From CAYGZA01 sp964354135 (GTDB taxonomy: Bacteria > Planctomycetota > Planctomycetia > Pirellulales > Thermoguttaceae), in the NCBI GenBank assembly GCA_964354135.1, contig CAYGZA010000005.1, positions 1 to 64,000 on the forward strand: DNA of 64,000 bases, read 5' to 3'. A program made the translations under genes and the position numbers. The notes below the pieces were generated by a model. It was not told where the DNA came from and searched no databases. It saw nothing but the letters and a program-made list of their open reading frames with translations. Below are positions 25,512 to 34,117 of this stretch, piece by piece; positions within the stretch are counted from its first letter, which is position 1; every line of letters begins with the position of its first letter.

Positions 25512-28307
25512 TTACTCGCCCCTGGTCTCTCGCCCCCCGCCCCTCGCCCCTTTGGCTGCCACCGCGGGGGCCGCGCCGCCCGGCAAGAGCGGCTCGATGG
25601 TGACGTCATCCAACCACACCTCCCCAAGGCCGGTCAAAACGAAGGCAACCGACATCGGACCGGCCCGCGGCGCCACGCGATAGAGTGCGAATCGCTCCCA
25701 GCCCGCGGTACGATAAACCCGTTCCGCCAGCGGCTCCCCGGCCAGCGAGTCGACAATCATCACTCCGTCCACGCTCCCCGTGATCGGCTTGGGGACCTGC
25801 ACCCAGCCTTGAATCCGCAGCAGTTGTCCCGCCTCGACCGCCACCGAAGGGCTGACGAGCCACACCGGCGGCGATTCGACCAAGGCGGGCGCCTGCGTCG
25901 AGGGAGCGGGCCTTGCCTCCAGCCGCAGCCCGAAGCGACCCGAGTGCGCCGCCGCTGGCGTCAGGTCGCCGGTGCTCTCGATGCCCGGCGTCGCGTGCTG
26001 GACGTGCTGCCACCCGGACTGGAACATACCCGCCACGTCTTCAAAATCCCCTCCCGGCAGGAGATTTCCGCTCGGTTGGGAACCGGTGATCCTCGCAGCC
26101 AGCGCGAAGTGCGCGGGGAGGGTCTGATAGAAGACCGCGGCGGGGCTGACGACGGGCGAGCGGAGCGGGGCGACGGCCCGGTCCCACTGGGCCCTCTCCA
26201 GGAGCCGGAGCGATCGCATGGCCCGGTCGGCGTAGACGTAGGCGTTGGCGGCATCCCGGGCGGCCAACAGGGCGTCGCACTGCTGGAGGTTGCGGCGCGC
26301 CTGGGTCATCCATTCCGCCGCCTGAGGGACCGGCCCGATCCGAGACGAAATCTGCTTGGAAACCTCGGCAACCGTCTGGAGCTTCGTCCAGGCCAGCTCC
26401 CGCTGGACTTCCGCCGCCCGCTTGCCGATCTCGCCTGCCCGCCGGGTCAGCTCGGTCATGGCGCGCGGGTCCTGGGTCAAGAGGACCAGACCCGTCAGCC
26501 CGAACTCGTCCAACGTAACTCGCATGCCGAGGGCAACGCGCTTATAGACAAGCGGGGGCACGCCGCCGGGCAGGAGTTGATACGCCTCACAGGACTCGGG
26601 GACGCCCGGGACAACGAACGATACGCCGCGACCGGCCGCTTGACCGGCAACGTGCTGGGAGCGCGGGGCGGACCAGACGGCGACCAGCAGTCGGGCCCGC
26701 TCGGCCTGGAGTTCCGCAGCGACGATGCCCGGTTCGCTTCCGGGGACCGCGTCGACCAGGCTGCCGGCCGCCGCCCAGGGTTCCGCGAGATCGATCTCAA
26801 GGTTCAACAGCTCGGCGGTGAGCGCCCGCTGGCGCGTGTCCGGGTCCGAGGCGCTGAGCGGCGAGCGGGACTCGAACACCAGGCCGCGGCTCCCCGCCGC
26901 GATTGCGGTGTAGACCAGCAGCCGGACCTGTTCACTGGGCAGGGCCGACAGTCCGCCGGCATGCCCTAGGGCCGACCATTGTTGTTGCAGCCCCTCGGCC
27001 GGCTGCGTCGGGATTGAGGTCCAAACCGGCGTGCCCGGGCGGGCCAGCCGGGGCCGCTGCCGCAGCCAGGTGTCGTAGTGGCTCAACTCCAGGCTGCTCC
27101 CCAGCGGGTCCCGGCCCAAGATGAGAAACTGGACGCTGCGGCTGTACGCCCGCAGTTCGCCCGTCGGCCGGCAGACCAGCGGGCGGCCGCTTTGCCTCCG
27201 GTCGGCAGTGCGGACCTGCTCGGCCCAATGCTCGATGGCTGGGAGTTGCCGGCTCCCGAGTCCGCTCCCCAGATCCCACGCCAGCACGCGGTCATACTCC
27301 GGTCCGATCTCCGGAACCGGTGCCTTTGCCCCTTCCGGGGGCATCCACTCGGGCCGTCGTGGCGGCGGACAAACCAGCCACAGCTTTAGGCGATCGGCTT
27401 CCTGGAGCATCTCGGCGGTTGGGATCCGCGGTAGCCAAACCGCGTTGAACCGGAGTTGCTTGAGCCAGGCGAACGGCTCCCCCTGATGCTGAATCACGCG
27501 CGGGAAGAGCGGGCGGCCGTTGATCGTCAGGGCCGAACCTATCACCTTCACGCGGTGAGTCGGCTCGGGCCCACGGCCTGCCGCCTGGGCTGGCTCTGGT
27601 GATTCGACCGTGGCCGGAGCCACAGCGGGCGCCCACCAGTCGGGAACCGGGGCCCGAACCGGCGGCTCCGTACTCCCCGGAGGCGGGCCGACGTAGCCGG
27701 CCAGGTCCAGGTCGTCGATCCACAGGTTGGTCGCGCCCGGGCCCCCATAGACGTTCAATAGAACCCGCTCGACATACGCCTCCCTGGGATCGAGCCCTGG
27801 GCCGAGCTGGGTCCGCAAGAGCGGCGTCTTGCGATCCAGCAGCCGGGGAATGCCTTCCAGGCGAAGCTGCTGCCAGCGGCCGACCGTCGTGTAGCTCGTG
27901 CCTTGCAGGAGCGTGGAGACCGGGGCGCCGGTCCGCGGGTCGCGGCTCCGCGGCAAGACCACCTGGGCCGCCAATTGCATCCCCGGCCGATCCGCCCTAA
28001 CCCAAACGGTGGGCAGGAGGTCGTCGATCACCCGAGGGTGGCCGACCTCGTGGCCGAAATACACCTCGGTGCCGCCGGCGCCGGTGACTCTCAGGCGCTC
28101 ACACCCGTCTCCGGTATGGGCTTCCCCCCGTAGCCGCTGATGGAGATCTACCCGGTACTGGGCGTTGCCGCCGACGAGCTTCCAACTGACCTCTGGGCCC
28201 TCGAAACCCTCGTACCATGCCGTCGGCTGGGACCACGCCGGCCCACCGAGGCCCCAGGCGGCCGCAAGGATCACAGGAAGGCCAAGCCGTGACGCAAAAC
28301 CACACAT
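25512..28307 (-). CDS. large secreted protein of unknown function, glycosidase-like middle
   Basis: 931 residues from ATG 28307 (a GTG lies one codon earlier). Sec signal peptide (FASRLGLPVILAAAWGLGGPAWS), then two jelly-roll-like segments: YEGFEGPEVSWKLVGGNAQY near the N-terminus and FEDVAGMFQSGW...VWLDDVTIEPL near the C-terminus, the type of carbohydrate-binding sandwiches seen in planctomycete glycosidases. The middle (about 260-560) has the FNAVWLPRIPTAEMLQEADR strand-helix order of a TIM-barrel hydrolase, but I cannot point to catalytic acids. A helical segment precedes the second sandwich. Probably cell-surface or periplasmic, monocistronic. The tail is repeat DNA. Confidence 0.6.
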   Translation of the reverse strand: MCGFASRLGLPVILAAAWGLGGPAWSQPTAWYEGFEGPEVSWKLVGGNAQYRVDLHQRLRGEAHTGDGCERLRVTGAGGTEVYFGHEVGHPRVIDDLLPTVWVRADRPGMQLAAQVVLPRSRDPRTGAPVSTLLQGTSYTTVGRWQQLRLEGIPRLLDRKTPLLRTQLGPGLDPREAYVERVLLNVYGGPGATNLWIDDLDLAGYVGPPPGSTEPPVRAPVPDWWAPAVAPATVESPEPAQAAGRGPEPTHRVKVIGSALTINGRPLFPRVIQHQGEPFAWLKQLRFNAVWLPRIPTAEMLQEADRLKLWLVCPPPRRPEWMPPEGAKAPVPEIGPEYDRVLAWDLGSGLGSRQLPAIEHWAEQVRTADRRQSGRPLVCRPTGELRAYSRSVQFLILGRDPLGSSLELSHYDTWLRQRPRLARPGTPVWTSIPTQPAEGLQQQWSALGHAGGLSALPSEQVRLLVYTAIAAGSRGLVFESRSPLSASDPDTRQRALTAELLNLEIDLAEPWAAAGSLVDAVPGSEPGIVAAELQAERARLLVAVWSAPRSQHVAGQAAGRGVSFVVPGVPESCEAYQLLPGGVPPLVYKRVALGMRVTLDEFGLTGLVLLTQDPRAMTELTRRAGEIGKRAAEVQRELAWTKLQTVAEVSKQISSRIGPVPQAAEWMTQARRNLQQCDALLAARDAANAYVYADRAMRSLRLLERAQWDRAVAPLRSPVVSPAAVFYQTLPAHFALAARITGSQPSGNLLPGGDFEDVAGMFQSGWQHVQHATPGIESTGDLTPAAAHSGRFGLRLEARPAPSTQAPALVESPPVWLVSPSVAVEAGQLLRIQGWVQVPKPITGSVDGVMIVDSLAGEPLAERVYRTAGWERFALYRVAPRAGPMSVAFVLTGLGEVWLDDVTIEPLLPGGAAPAVAAKGARGGGRETRGE
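25514..25555. repeat. heptamer array (CTCGCCC) at a gene end
   Basis: Six 7-base units in a row: ACTCGCC CCTGGTC TCTCGCC CCCCGCC CCTCGCC CCTTTGG. They encode the C-terminal GARGGGRETRGE of the adjacent minus-strand gene, whose stop is at 25512-25514. Confidence 0.75.
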
Positions 28308-28560
28308 CACTGTGGCCGAAAAGCAACCAGGTCGAGTGCGGGACTATCTTGCCGTAACAGTAGCTTGTATCAGGATTTGCGACCGAAATCCAGACCAAAC
28401 GTGCGGTTTCCAGGCAACATGGACTGGGGAAGGACTTCACGGCAGACTCATCAAGTCGTTCTCCGGTCGAGACTTACGGTGCTTCGCAGGGCGTGGCGGC
28501 CTTCGGCACGACAAGTGCATTCGGTTGGCAACAGTCCCGCCCCCTTTGGAGACGACACCT

Positions 28561-28845
28561 ATGAGCGAGCAGCCCCGAGTCGCGAAGCCGGAAACCCAGG
28601 AAGTCCCAGCCGACATCTCCGAACTGGCCGCGGCCATCCAGCAGATCCCCCTCGAACTCCGCCAACGGATCGATCCCCTGATGTACCGGGTCATCGAGGG
28701 CACCAAGCGCCGCCGCCGGATCCTCGGCCTGGTGCAAGACGCCCTGGGCCAACTCCGCCTGGACATGAAGTACCTCGTCTTCGATCTGGAGGCCACGCGG
28801 CGGGAACGCGACGACTACCGCCGCCAATTGGAACAAACACCGTAA
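28561..28845 (+). CDS. small conserved helical protein
   Basis: 94 residues from ATG 28561. Charged, almost entirely helical, with IPLELRQRIDPLMYRVIEGT and a C-terminal coiled-coil-like DMKYLVFDLEATRRERDDYR. No signal or membrane segment. The pattern is one I associate with conserved small planctomycete proteins of unknown role. It precedes the kinase gene by 130 bases, but a separate promoter lies between them. Confidence 0.65.
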   Translation: MSEQPRVAKPETQEVPADISELAAAIQQIPLELRQRIDPLMYRVIEGTKRRRRILGLVQDALGQLRLDMKYLVFDLEATRRERDDYRRQLEQTP

Positions 28846-28848
28846 CCA

Positions 28849-28877
28849 TTGCGGTTCCCGTTACGCTGGCATACGAT
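28849..28877 (+). promoter_or_regulatory. sigma-70-type promoter of the kinase gene
   Basis: TTGCGG (28849-28854), 17-base spacer, TACGAT (28872-28877). Transcription near 28884 gives a ~90-base leader before ATG 28975. Confidence 0.5.
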
Positions 28878-28974
28878 AAAGCGGGCATCTAAGGGCATGT
28901 GGCGAGTTCAGCGTCTGAGGGGCTGCCGGCGGGGCTCGCTGAGCTAATCTTGCACGTGTGGGAGTGTTCGCGGC

Positions 28975-30465
28975 ATGGGCCGACCTACCGCTGAATCCAT
29001 AGCGCAGCGGGCGCTCGACCTCCGGCTCTTGAACGAAATCCAGTTGCAGGAGATTTGGGCGGCCCTGGGGAGCCGGTCTGCCACTCCGGACGATCTTCTC
29101 CAACTGCTCGTTCGCCGGGAGTACATGACCAACTACCAGTTGGACCGCCTGCTGAAGGGAGAGCGGAGCGGCTTCTTCTTCGGCAACTACAAGGCCCTTT
29201 ACTTGGTGGGAACGGGCACTTTTGCCCGGGTCTTCCGCGCCGTACACGCCGAGACCGCTCAGGTCGTGGCCCTCAAGGTCCTGCGGAACCGCTTCAGCGA
29301 CAATCCCGTGCAGTACGGGCTCTTCGTCCGCGAAGGCGAGCTGGGACGCACGCTCCGCCACCCGAACATCGTCCCCATCTACGAGGTGTATTCCGCGCGG
29401 AACATGCACTTCTTCGCGATGGAATTCGTGGAAGGCCAGAACCTGCGGGAATTCTCCAAGATCCGCAGGGTCCTGCGCCCCCTGGAAGCCACCCAGGTCA
29501 TGACCGACGTCAGCCGGGGACTCCAGTACGCCTTCGAGCGCGCCGTGACCCACCGCGACCTTAAAATGAGCAACGTGCTGATCTCCAGCCGCGGGCAGGC
29601 CAAGCTGGTCGATTTCGGCCTGGCCGCGATGGAGGATCTGTTAGCGGCGGAGTTGGACATCGACCTTCCGAACACGCGGGCGATCGACTACGCGGCGCTG
29701 GAACGGGCCACCGGCGTCCGGAAGGACGATACCCGAAGCGACGTGTACTTCGCCGGCTGCATGTACTATCACTTGCTCACGGGAACCCCCCCTCTAATGG
29801 AGTGCAAGGACCGCATCCAGCGATTGAGCAAGAGCCGTTTCACCGACGTGACTCCGATCCAGAAGGTGGCCCCCACGTTGCCGCACTACGTCAGCTTCGT
29901 GGCCCAGAAGGCGATGTCCCTGGATCCTTACCGCCGCTACCAGACTCCCGGAGAGATGTTGACCGACCTGGAACTCGCCGCCCATCGCCTCGTCCAGGAC
30001 GCCAAGGAGGGCAACGGCAGCCCGGAGTCCCCCGCCGAACACGCTGATGCCGGCGAAGAGCCGCGGGAGCGGCAGGCAATCATGGTGGTCGAGTCGAACA
30101 CCCGTTTGCAGGACATCTTTCGCGACGGGCTCAAGAAGGGCGGCTACCGCGTGCTCCTGACCAGCGATCCCCAGCGGGCGCTGGAAAGGCTCCGCAAGGA
30201 GCCGCACGTCGCCCAGTGCGTTCTTTTTAATGCCCAGCAGCTCGGAGAGGCGGCCCTCGCGACGTTCAACCGGCTCGCCGACGAAGAGCCCACCCAGGCG
30301 ATCCCCGCGGTTCTCCTCCTCGACGATTTCCAGCAAGGCTGGAAACGGAGGGCCAATACGGCCAACCACCGCGTGGTCCTCTCGATGCCGATCACGATGA
30401 AGCAGCTCCGGGCCACTCTTGGGCAACTCATGCCTGCGACAGAAGGCTCTCAGACGGGGGTTTGA
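28975..30465 (+). CDS. serine/threonine protein kinase with C-terminal receiver-like domain
   Basis: 496 residues, no membrane helix. Residues 1-70 form a small helical segment common at the start of planctomycete kinases. Kinase domain ~72-340: P-loop GTGTFARVF (79-87), Lys101 in VALKVL, catalytic THRDLKMSN with Asp195, DFGLA at 213-217. Residues ~366-490 have the alternating pattern of a response-regulator receiver (AIMVVESNTRLQDIFRDGLK...VLLLDD...VVLSMPITMKQL), but the phosphoacceptor position reads VLFNAQ, with no Asp. It would be a pseudo-receiver attached to an active Hanks-type kinase. Own promoter at 28849. Confidence 0.88.
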   Translation: MGRPTAESIAQRALDLRLLNEIQLQEIWAALGSRSATPDDLLQLLVRREYMTNYQLDRLLKGERSGFFFGNYKALYLVGTGTFARVFRAVHAETAQVVALKVLRNRFSDNPVQYGLFVREGELGRTLRHPNIVPIYEVYSARNMHFFAMEFVEGQNLREFSKIRRVLRPLEATQVMTDVSRGLQYAFERAVTHRDLKMSNVLISSRGQAKLVDFGLAAMEDLLAAELDIDLPNTRAIDYAALERATGVRKDDTRSDVYFAGCMYYHLLTGTPPLMECKDRIQRLSKSRFTDVTPIQKVAPTLPHYVSFVAQKAMSLDPYRRYQTPGEMLTDLELAAHRLVQDAKEGNGSPESPAEHADAGEEPRERQAIMVVESNTRLQDIFRDGLKKGGYRVLLTSDPQRALERLRKEPHVAQCVLFNAQQLGEAALATFNRLADEEPTQAIPAVLLLDDFQQGWKRRANTANHRVVLSMPITMKQLRATLGQLMPATEGSQTGV

Positions 30466-30470
30466 GTTCG

Positions 30471-30498
30471 TTGACCCCGGGCACCCGGTCCCTATAAT
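30471..30498 (+). promoter_or_regulatory. sigma-70-type promoter of trxA
   Basis: TTGACC (30471-30476), 16-base spacer, TATAAT (30493-30498): the closest match to consensus in the window. The leader to ATG 30678 is ~170 bases and holds short dispersed repeats (GGCTGGAAGCCTGTGCTAC at about 30618). Confidence 0.65.
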
Positions 30499-30677
30499 AG
30501 GGAGCCTGCGGCAGGGGGCCCCTCCTTCCCAAGGTGCTTGGCTCTGCCGTTTTGCCAGGTTTGCTCGGAGAACCATACGATAGGGCGGGCATCTTGTTTG
30601 CCTTGTTCCATTCATAGGCTGGAAGCCTGTGCTACCTTCAGGGATTCTTTGATTCTTTGCCGCAGGAGATCGATCTG

Positions 30678-31004
30678 ATGGCCAATCTTCCGGAACTGTC
30701 CGAAGGCAATTTCGCCGCCGAGGTCCTCCAGTCCCTCCAGCCGGTGTTGGTGGACTTCTGGGCGCCGTGGTGCTCCCCTTGCCGCGCGATTGCCCCGCTA
30801 GTCGAGGAGTTGGCCAAGGCGAACGCGGGCGAGATCAAGGTGGCGAAAGTCAACGTCGACGAGAGCCCGAATCTCGCCGCCTCTTACGCGGTGAACAGCA
30901 TTCCCACCCTGATGATTTTCAAGGGCGGAGAGGTCGTCGACCGCTTCGTCGGGGTCCAGCCGAAATCCCGCCTCCAAGAGGCCCTCGACCAGGCGAAGCA
31001 GTAG
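30678..31004 (+). CDS. trxA: thioredoxin
   Basis: 108 residues, standard thioredoxin length. Active site WCSPC (usual WCGPC) within VLVDFWAPWCSPCRAIAPLVEE, cis-Pro in NSIPTLMIFKGGEVVDRFVG. A cytoplasmic disulfide reductase; the Gly-to-Ser change between the cysteines may shift its redox potential slightly. ATG 30678 is preceded by AGGAG nine bases upstream; the TTG at 30657 is less likely. Own promoter at 30471. Confidence 0.92.
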   Translation: MANLPELSEGNFAAEVLQSLQPVLVDFWAPWCSPCRAIAPLVEELAKANAGEIKVAKVNVDESPNLAASYAVNSIPTLMIFKGGEVVDRFVGVQPKSRLQEALDQAKQ

Positions 31005-31080
31005 CGGAACGCTCTCTTGAGCATTCGCGGGGACCGTGGGTCGGGGCTTTTCGGATACCCCAACATTCCGGCCGGCCGAT

Positions 31081-31116
31081 GCGCGAGCAGATGTCGGTGT
31101 CCAGGAGGAAGCTCAT
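31081..31116 (-). pseudogene. truncated PIN-domain toxin (VapC-like) start
   Basis: Directly after the antitoxin, ATG 31116 opens MSFLLDTDICS, the characteristic first strand of a PIN RNase with its first catalytic Asp. Homology ends after ~11 residues and the frame continues as unrelated Pro/Arg/Ser-rich sequence with a repeat-like stretch. The toxin has been cut down to its first strand. The start overlaps the antitoxin stop (ATGA), the usual VapBC coupling. Confidence 0.6.
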
Positions 31117-31364
31117 TCCTCCACCTCGCGGCGGGTGTGCCGCTTCCGTTCAGCAAGGATCTCCTCCAGATCCTCGTCCCAACCGGGAACGTCGGCCAGC
31201 ATCCCCGCGGCCGTTTCGGTGCAACCGGGGTACCAGCCCGGCGGCGGGCCGGGAAGCCTCTTGACCTGCAGAATCACCTGCACGCGCCGCCCGTCTTCAA
31301 GCCCTGGGTCTTGTTCCAGCTCAATGGTTTTGCCGTGAATGACGCCGTAAAGCAGTTCGCTCAT
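31113..31364 (-). CDS. VapB-type antitoxin, now without its toxin
   Basis: 83 residues. MSELLYGVIHGKTIELEQDP and GLEDGRRVQVILQV form the AbrB/MazE-like (DUF104-like) DNA-binding sandwich of type II antitoxins; the second half would wrap the toxin (WDEDLEEILAERKRHTRREV). ATG 31364. The stop overlaps the VapC remnant. It may still autoregulate, or simply be decaying. It lies 24 bases downstream of ribBA on the same strand and could be read through from it. Confidence 0.75.
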   Translation of the reverse strand: MSELLYGVIHGKTIELEQDPGLEDGRRVQVILQVKRLPGPPPGWYPGCTETAAGMLADVPGWDEDLEEILAERKRHTRREVEE

Positions 31365-31387
31365 GGAGATGTCCCTTTGGCTGCCGT

Positions 31388-32611
31388 TCAGAGATCCGCG
31401 GGCAGGTGATGCCCCATCTTGTCGCGCTTCGTGGCGATGTAGCGGGCGTTGTGCTCGTGGATCGGGCCGACGATCGGCACCTGGTCGACCACCGTGAGGT
31501 CGAACCCGCCGTAAATGAAGGCGTCGGTCTTCTTGGGATTGTTCGTCAGCAGGCGGACCGTGGACAGGCCCAGGTCTTTGAGGATCTGGATGCCGATCCC
31601 GTAGTCCCGGCTGTCGACCGGGTGCCCCAGGGCCAGATTGGCGTCGACCGTATCGAGCCCCTTGTCTTGGAGGCCGTAGGCCTTGATCTTCTCGGCCAGG
31701 CCGATGCCGCGGCCCTCCTGCTGCAGGTAAACGAGCACGCCGGCCCCTTCTGCGCGGATCATTTCCAGCGCCAGGTGGAGCTGGTCGCCGCAGTCGCAGC
31801 GGAGCGAAGCCAACAAGTCGCCGGTGAAACAGGACGAGTGCAGCCGCACCAAGGGCACGCGGGGCCCGGCGAGTCCCGCCGGATCGCCCAGCACCAATGC
31901 CACCGGCTCTTGGTTCTCGTACTTCACGCCGTAGAGGATCACCCGGCTCGGGCCGTACTTGGTGGGGAGATTCGCCTCGGCCAGCCGGTACACGAGCTTC
32001 TCCATGCGGCGGCGGTAGCGGATCAGGTCCTCGATGGTGATGATCTCCAGGCCGAACTTCTTGGCTAGCTCGTAGAGACGCTCGCGGGGAGCGCGGTCGC
32101 CGCTTGTGTCCAGGATCTCGATGAGCACCCCGGCGGGTTTCAGCCCGGCCAGCCGGCTCAGGTCGACCGCCGCTTCCGTGTGGCCGGCGCGGCGAAGAAC
32201 GCCTCCTTCCTTGGCCATGAGAGGATACAGGTGCCCGGGGCGCACGAAATCGGACCGCCTGCTGTCCGGATCCAGAATCGACAGGACCGTGGTTGCCCGT
32301 TCCTGGGCGGTGATCCCGGTCCGGCAACTGCCGTGGTCCACCGGGACGGTGAAACTGGTGCCCAACGGGGCCGTGTTCTCGCTGACCATCGGCGTCAGGT
32401 CCAGCCGCTCGCACACGTCCGGCAACACCGGCATACAGAGGAGGCCCCTGCCGTGGGTGATCATGAAGTTGATGACTTGGGGGGTGACCTTCTCCGCCGC
32501 GCAGATGAAGTCCCCTTCGTTCTCGCGGTCCTCGGCGTCCATCACGATGACGATCTCGCCCCGGGCGATCGCATCAATGGCCGCGTCGATGGTGGAGAGC
32601 CTATGGGTCAT
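31388..32611 (-). CDS. ribBA: bifunctional DHBP synthase / GTP cyclohydrolase II
   Basis: 407 residues. RibB part 1-200: MDAEDRENEGDFICAAEKVT (Mg and substrate acidic loop), HGRGLLCMP, HTEAAVDLSRLAGLKPAGVL. RibA part 205-407: HSSCFTGDLLASLRCDCGDQ with the zinc-binding Cys set, YLQQEGRGIGL, and LTNNPKKTDAF. It supplies both precursors of riboflavin: dihydroxybutanone phosphate from ribulose-5-P and the pyrimidine from GTP. ATG 32611; a TTG sits just before it. A ~205-base leader with several hairpins precedes it, but I cannot fit it to the FMN riboswitch consensus. Confidence 0.95.
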   Translation of the reverse strand: MTHRLSTIDAAIDAIARGEIVIVMDAEDRENEGDFICAAEKVTPQVINFMITHGRGLLCMPVLPDVCERLDLTPMVSENTAPLGTSFTVPVDHGSCRTGITAQERATTVLSILDPDSRRSDFVRPGHLYPLMAKEGGVLRRAGHTEAAVDLSRLAGLKPAGVLIEILDTSGDRAPRERLYELAKKFGLEIITIEDLIRYRRRMEKLVYRLAEANLPTKYGPSRVILYGVKYENQEPVALVLGDPAGLAGPRVPLVRLHSSCFTGDLLASLRCDCGDQLHLALEMIRAEGAGVLVYLQQEGRGIGLAEKIKAYGLQDKGLDTVDANLALGHPVDSRDYGIGIQILKDLGLSTVRLLTNNPKKTDAFIYGGFDLTVVDQVPIVGPIHEHNARYIATKRDKMGHHLPADL

Positions 32612-32823
32612 CAACTATCTTCTATCTTCCCAGTGAAGGGGGATATGGCCTGCATTCGATTCCCCCGGTCGTGTGGATTGAGAGGCTTGCCGGCCACTGC
32701 CGCAGGGCGGCAGAGGCATTCGCACCTCACGGGCGACTTTCTCCCGTGGCCGATACCACTCTCGAAGGGGGTGCGATATCGGTGGAACTTGACGGCCACC
32801 TGCCGGTGCGGGCCCAAACCTGT
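32612..32823 (-). other. structured leader of ribBA
   Basis: On the minus strand, between the putative promoter and ribBA, there are consecutive stems: CCGATATC/GGTATCGG, CACGGG/CCCGTG with a 9-base loop, CTGCCGC/GCGGCAG with a 3-base loop, and GGTGG/CCACC. No FMN (RFN) conserved blocks are recognisable. CTATCTT heptamers adjoin the start codon. Confidence 0.4.
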
Positions 32824-32852
32824 ATTGTAGGTTCCGTCCCGGCTCGTTTCCA
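32824..32852 (-). promoter_or_regulatory. possible ribBA promoter
   Basis: Minus strand TGGAAA, 17-base spacer, TACAAT (the -10 at 32824-32829). -35 matches consensus at four of six positions. Confidence 0.4.
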
Positions 32853-33153
32853 GGGTCGAGCGTATCCGCGTTTTGCGCTCGACCGGAGCAGCCTCCTTTG
32901 GGTTTCCTCTTGGCAATCATCCTTCATCGGTGAAGGTTTGGAGCGAGCATGGAAAGATGGGAAGGCTGGCCTTCCTCTGTGGACGGCGTAGAGATGTCCG
33001 ATTCTAACGATTTTCTCGATTCTCCCGACTATTCGGCCGATAAACAGTGCGTAGAAACGGCCTGCATCGGGCTCTCGTTACGGTGCCCCGGCGCCTCCTC
33101 CCCAGGATGCCCTGGGCGGCAGTCGGTGGGCTTAGCAAGTTGGGGGAACAAAG
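32853..33153. other. gene-free divergent spacer
   Basis: With the ribBA leader this makes a 542-base non-coding stretch. I see no gene. GGGGGAA lies eight bases before the lipoprotein ATG at 33154. Confidence 0.4.
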
Positions 33154-33837
33154 ATGATCCATCGGGCAGCGATTCTCTTTCTCGTTTCGGCGATGATGGC
33201 TGCTGCGAGCGGCTGCGGGGTTTGCCACTCGCTCTACTACCATCCGTTCGGTCCCGACTCGTTGTACAGCACCGAGCATTGCTCCGACCAGGCCTGTGGT
33301 CCCGACGTCGCGCCGGTCCGCGAGCGGATCGCCGGCTGCGGGTGCGGCCGCCCGTGGCTGCACGGTTGCCGCCGGGCGCGTGCCGACGCGTGCGACTCGT
33401 GCGACGAGCCGTGCGGCGAGGCCTGTGCCCGGCCCTGCTACGGCCCGCTGACTTGGCTCTTCGGCCTGTTCCGCTGCGGCACGTTCTGCGGCAGCGGGTG
33501 CGGCGAGCGATACTGGGGCGACTGGTACGGCGATCCGCCCGACCTCTGCGATCCTTGCGACAACTACGGCAATTTCACGCCCGACGGCTCGTGCAGCAGT
33601 TGCGGAGCGGCAAACGCGAACGAATACGAGGTCGCCGGCCGGTCGCGAGGGTCCGCAGCAGGCTGCGACCAATGCCGGAAGGGCGGGCAGGTTGCCCGCA
33701 CGCGACAGACGCCGCAACCTGCGGGGCGGTCGTCGCCGCGGCTGATTTCTGAGACCGACCGCGCCGTGGAGGCAGCCGACGCGGAAGAGACGCCCCACGT
33801 GGCCCCCCAACCGCGCAAGGCCCCCACGCGCCGCTGA
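33154..33837 (+). CDS. cysteine-rich planctomycete lipoprotein
   Basis: 227 residues. Signal peptide with lipobox AASGC (Cys21). The mature part contains more than 25 cysteines in motifs such as CGCGRPWLHGCRRA, CDSCDEPCGEACARPCYG and FRCGTFCGSGCGERYWGDWY, then a DPCDNYGN block and a charged, disordered tail. This looks like a disulfide-stabilised surface or cell-wall protein; planctomycete envelopes are known to be rich in cysteine protein. No enzyme motif. Followed by a clear terminator. Confidence 0.7.
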   Translation: MIHRAAILFLVSAMMAAASGCGVCHSLYYHPFGPDSLYSTEHCSDQACGPDVAPVRERIAGCGCGRPWLHGCRRARADACDSCDEPCGEACARPCYGPLTWLFGLFRCGTFCGSGCGERYWGDWYGDPPDLCDPCDNYGNFTPDGSCSSCGAANANEYEVAGRSRGSAAGCDQCRKGGQVARTRQTPQPAGRSSPRLISETDRAVEAADAEETPHVAPQPRKAPTRR

Positions 33838-33896
33838 GCGATTGAGTCGCGCTCGGGGCGGCTGCGCTACACGATCCGATCCGGCTACTCTCCTGA

Positions 33897-33924
33897 AGCC
33901 CACCGCAACAAGGCGTGGGCTTTT
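33897..33924 (+). terminator. rho-independent terminator
   Basis: AGCCCAC/GTGGGCT stem with an 11-base loop followed by TTTTCTC, 60 bases after the lipoprotein stop. Confidence 0.7.
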
Positions 33925-33948
33925 CTCATTCTATTTCTCGCGCAAGGC

Positions 33949-34007
33949 GACAGGTACCGTTTGCCGCGCAGCGGCCCGGAGGGTGCTCTCGACAAACGGT
34001 GCCTGTC
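33949..34007. repeat. dispersed inverted repeat
   Basis: GACAGGTACCGTTTG (33949-33963) and CAAACGGTGCCTGTC (33993-34007) pair at 14 of 15 positions around a ~29-base GC-rich loop. Confidence 0.65.
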
Positions 34008-34056
34008 CCCTTCGGTCCGCCAGAAACCCTGGCCACGTCTGCGGAAACCGCGTCGA

Positions 34057-34085
34057 TTGAAGGCTCCTTCTCGCTCGGGTAGACT
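34057..34085 (+). promoter_or_regulatory. sigma-70-type promoter of the ThDP-enzyme gene
   Basis: TTGAAG (34057-34062), 17-base spacer, TAGACT (34080-34085), about 26 bases before ATG 34118. Confidence 0.5.
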
Positions 34086-34117
34086 GTGGGCGGCCATACG
34101 TACCAGGGAAAACAACG

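Noticed and set aside
32612..32823. FMN riboswitch upstream of ribBA
   Set aside because: The conserved RFN sequence blocks are not found on the minus strand; only generic hairpins.
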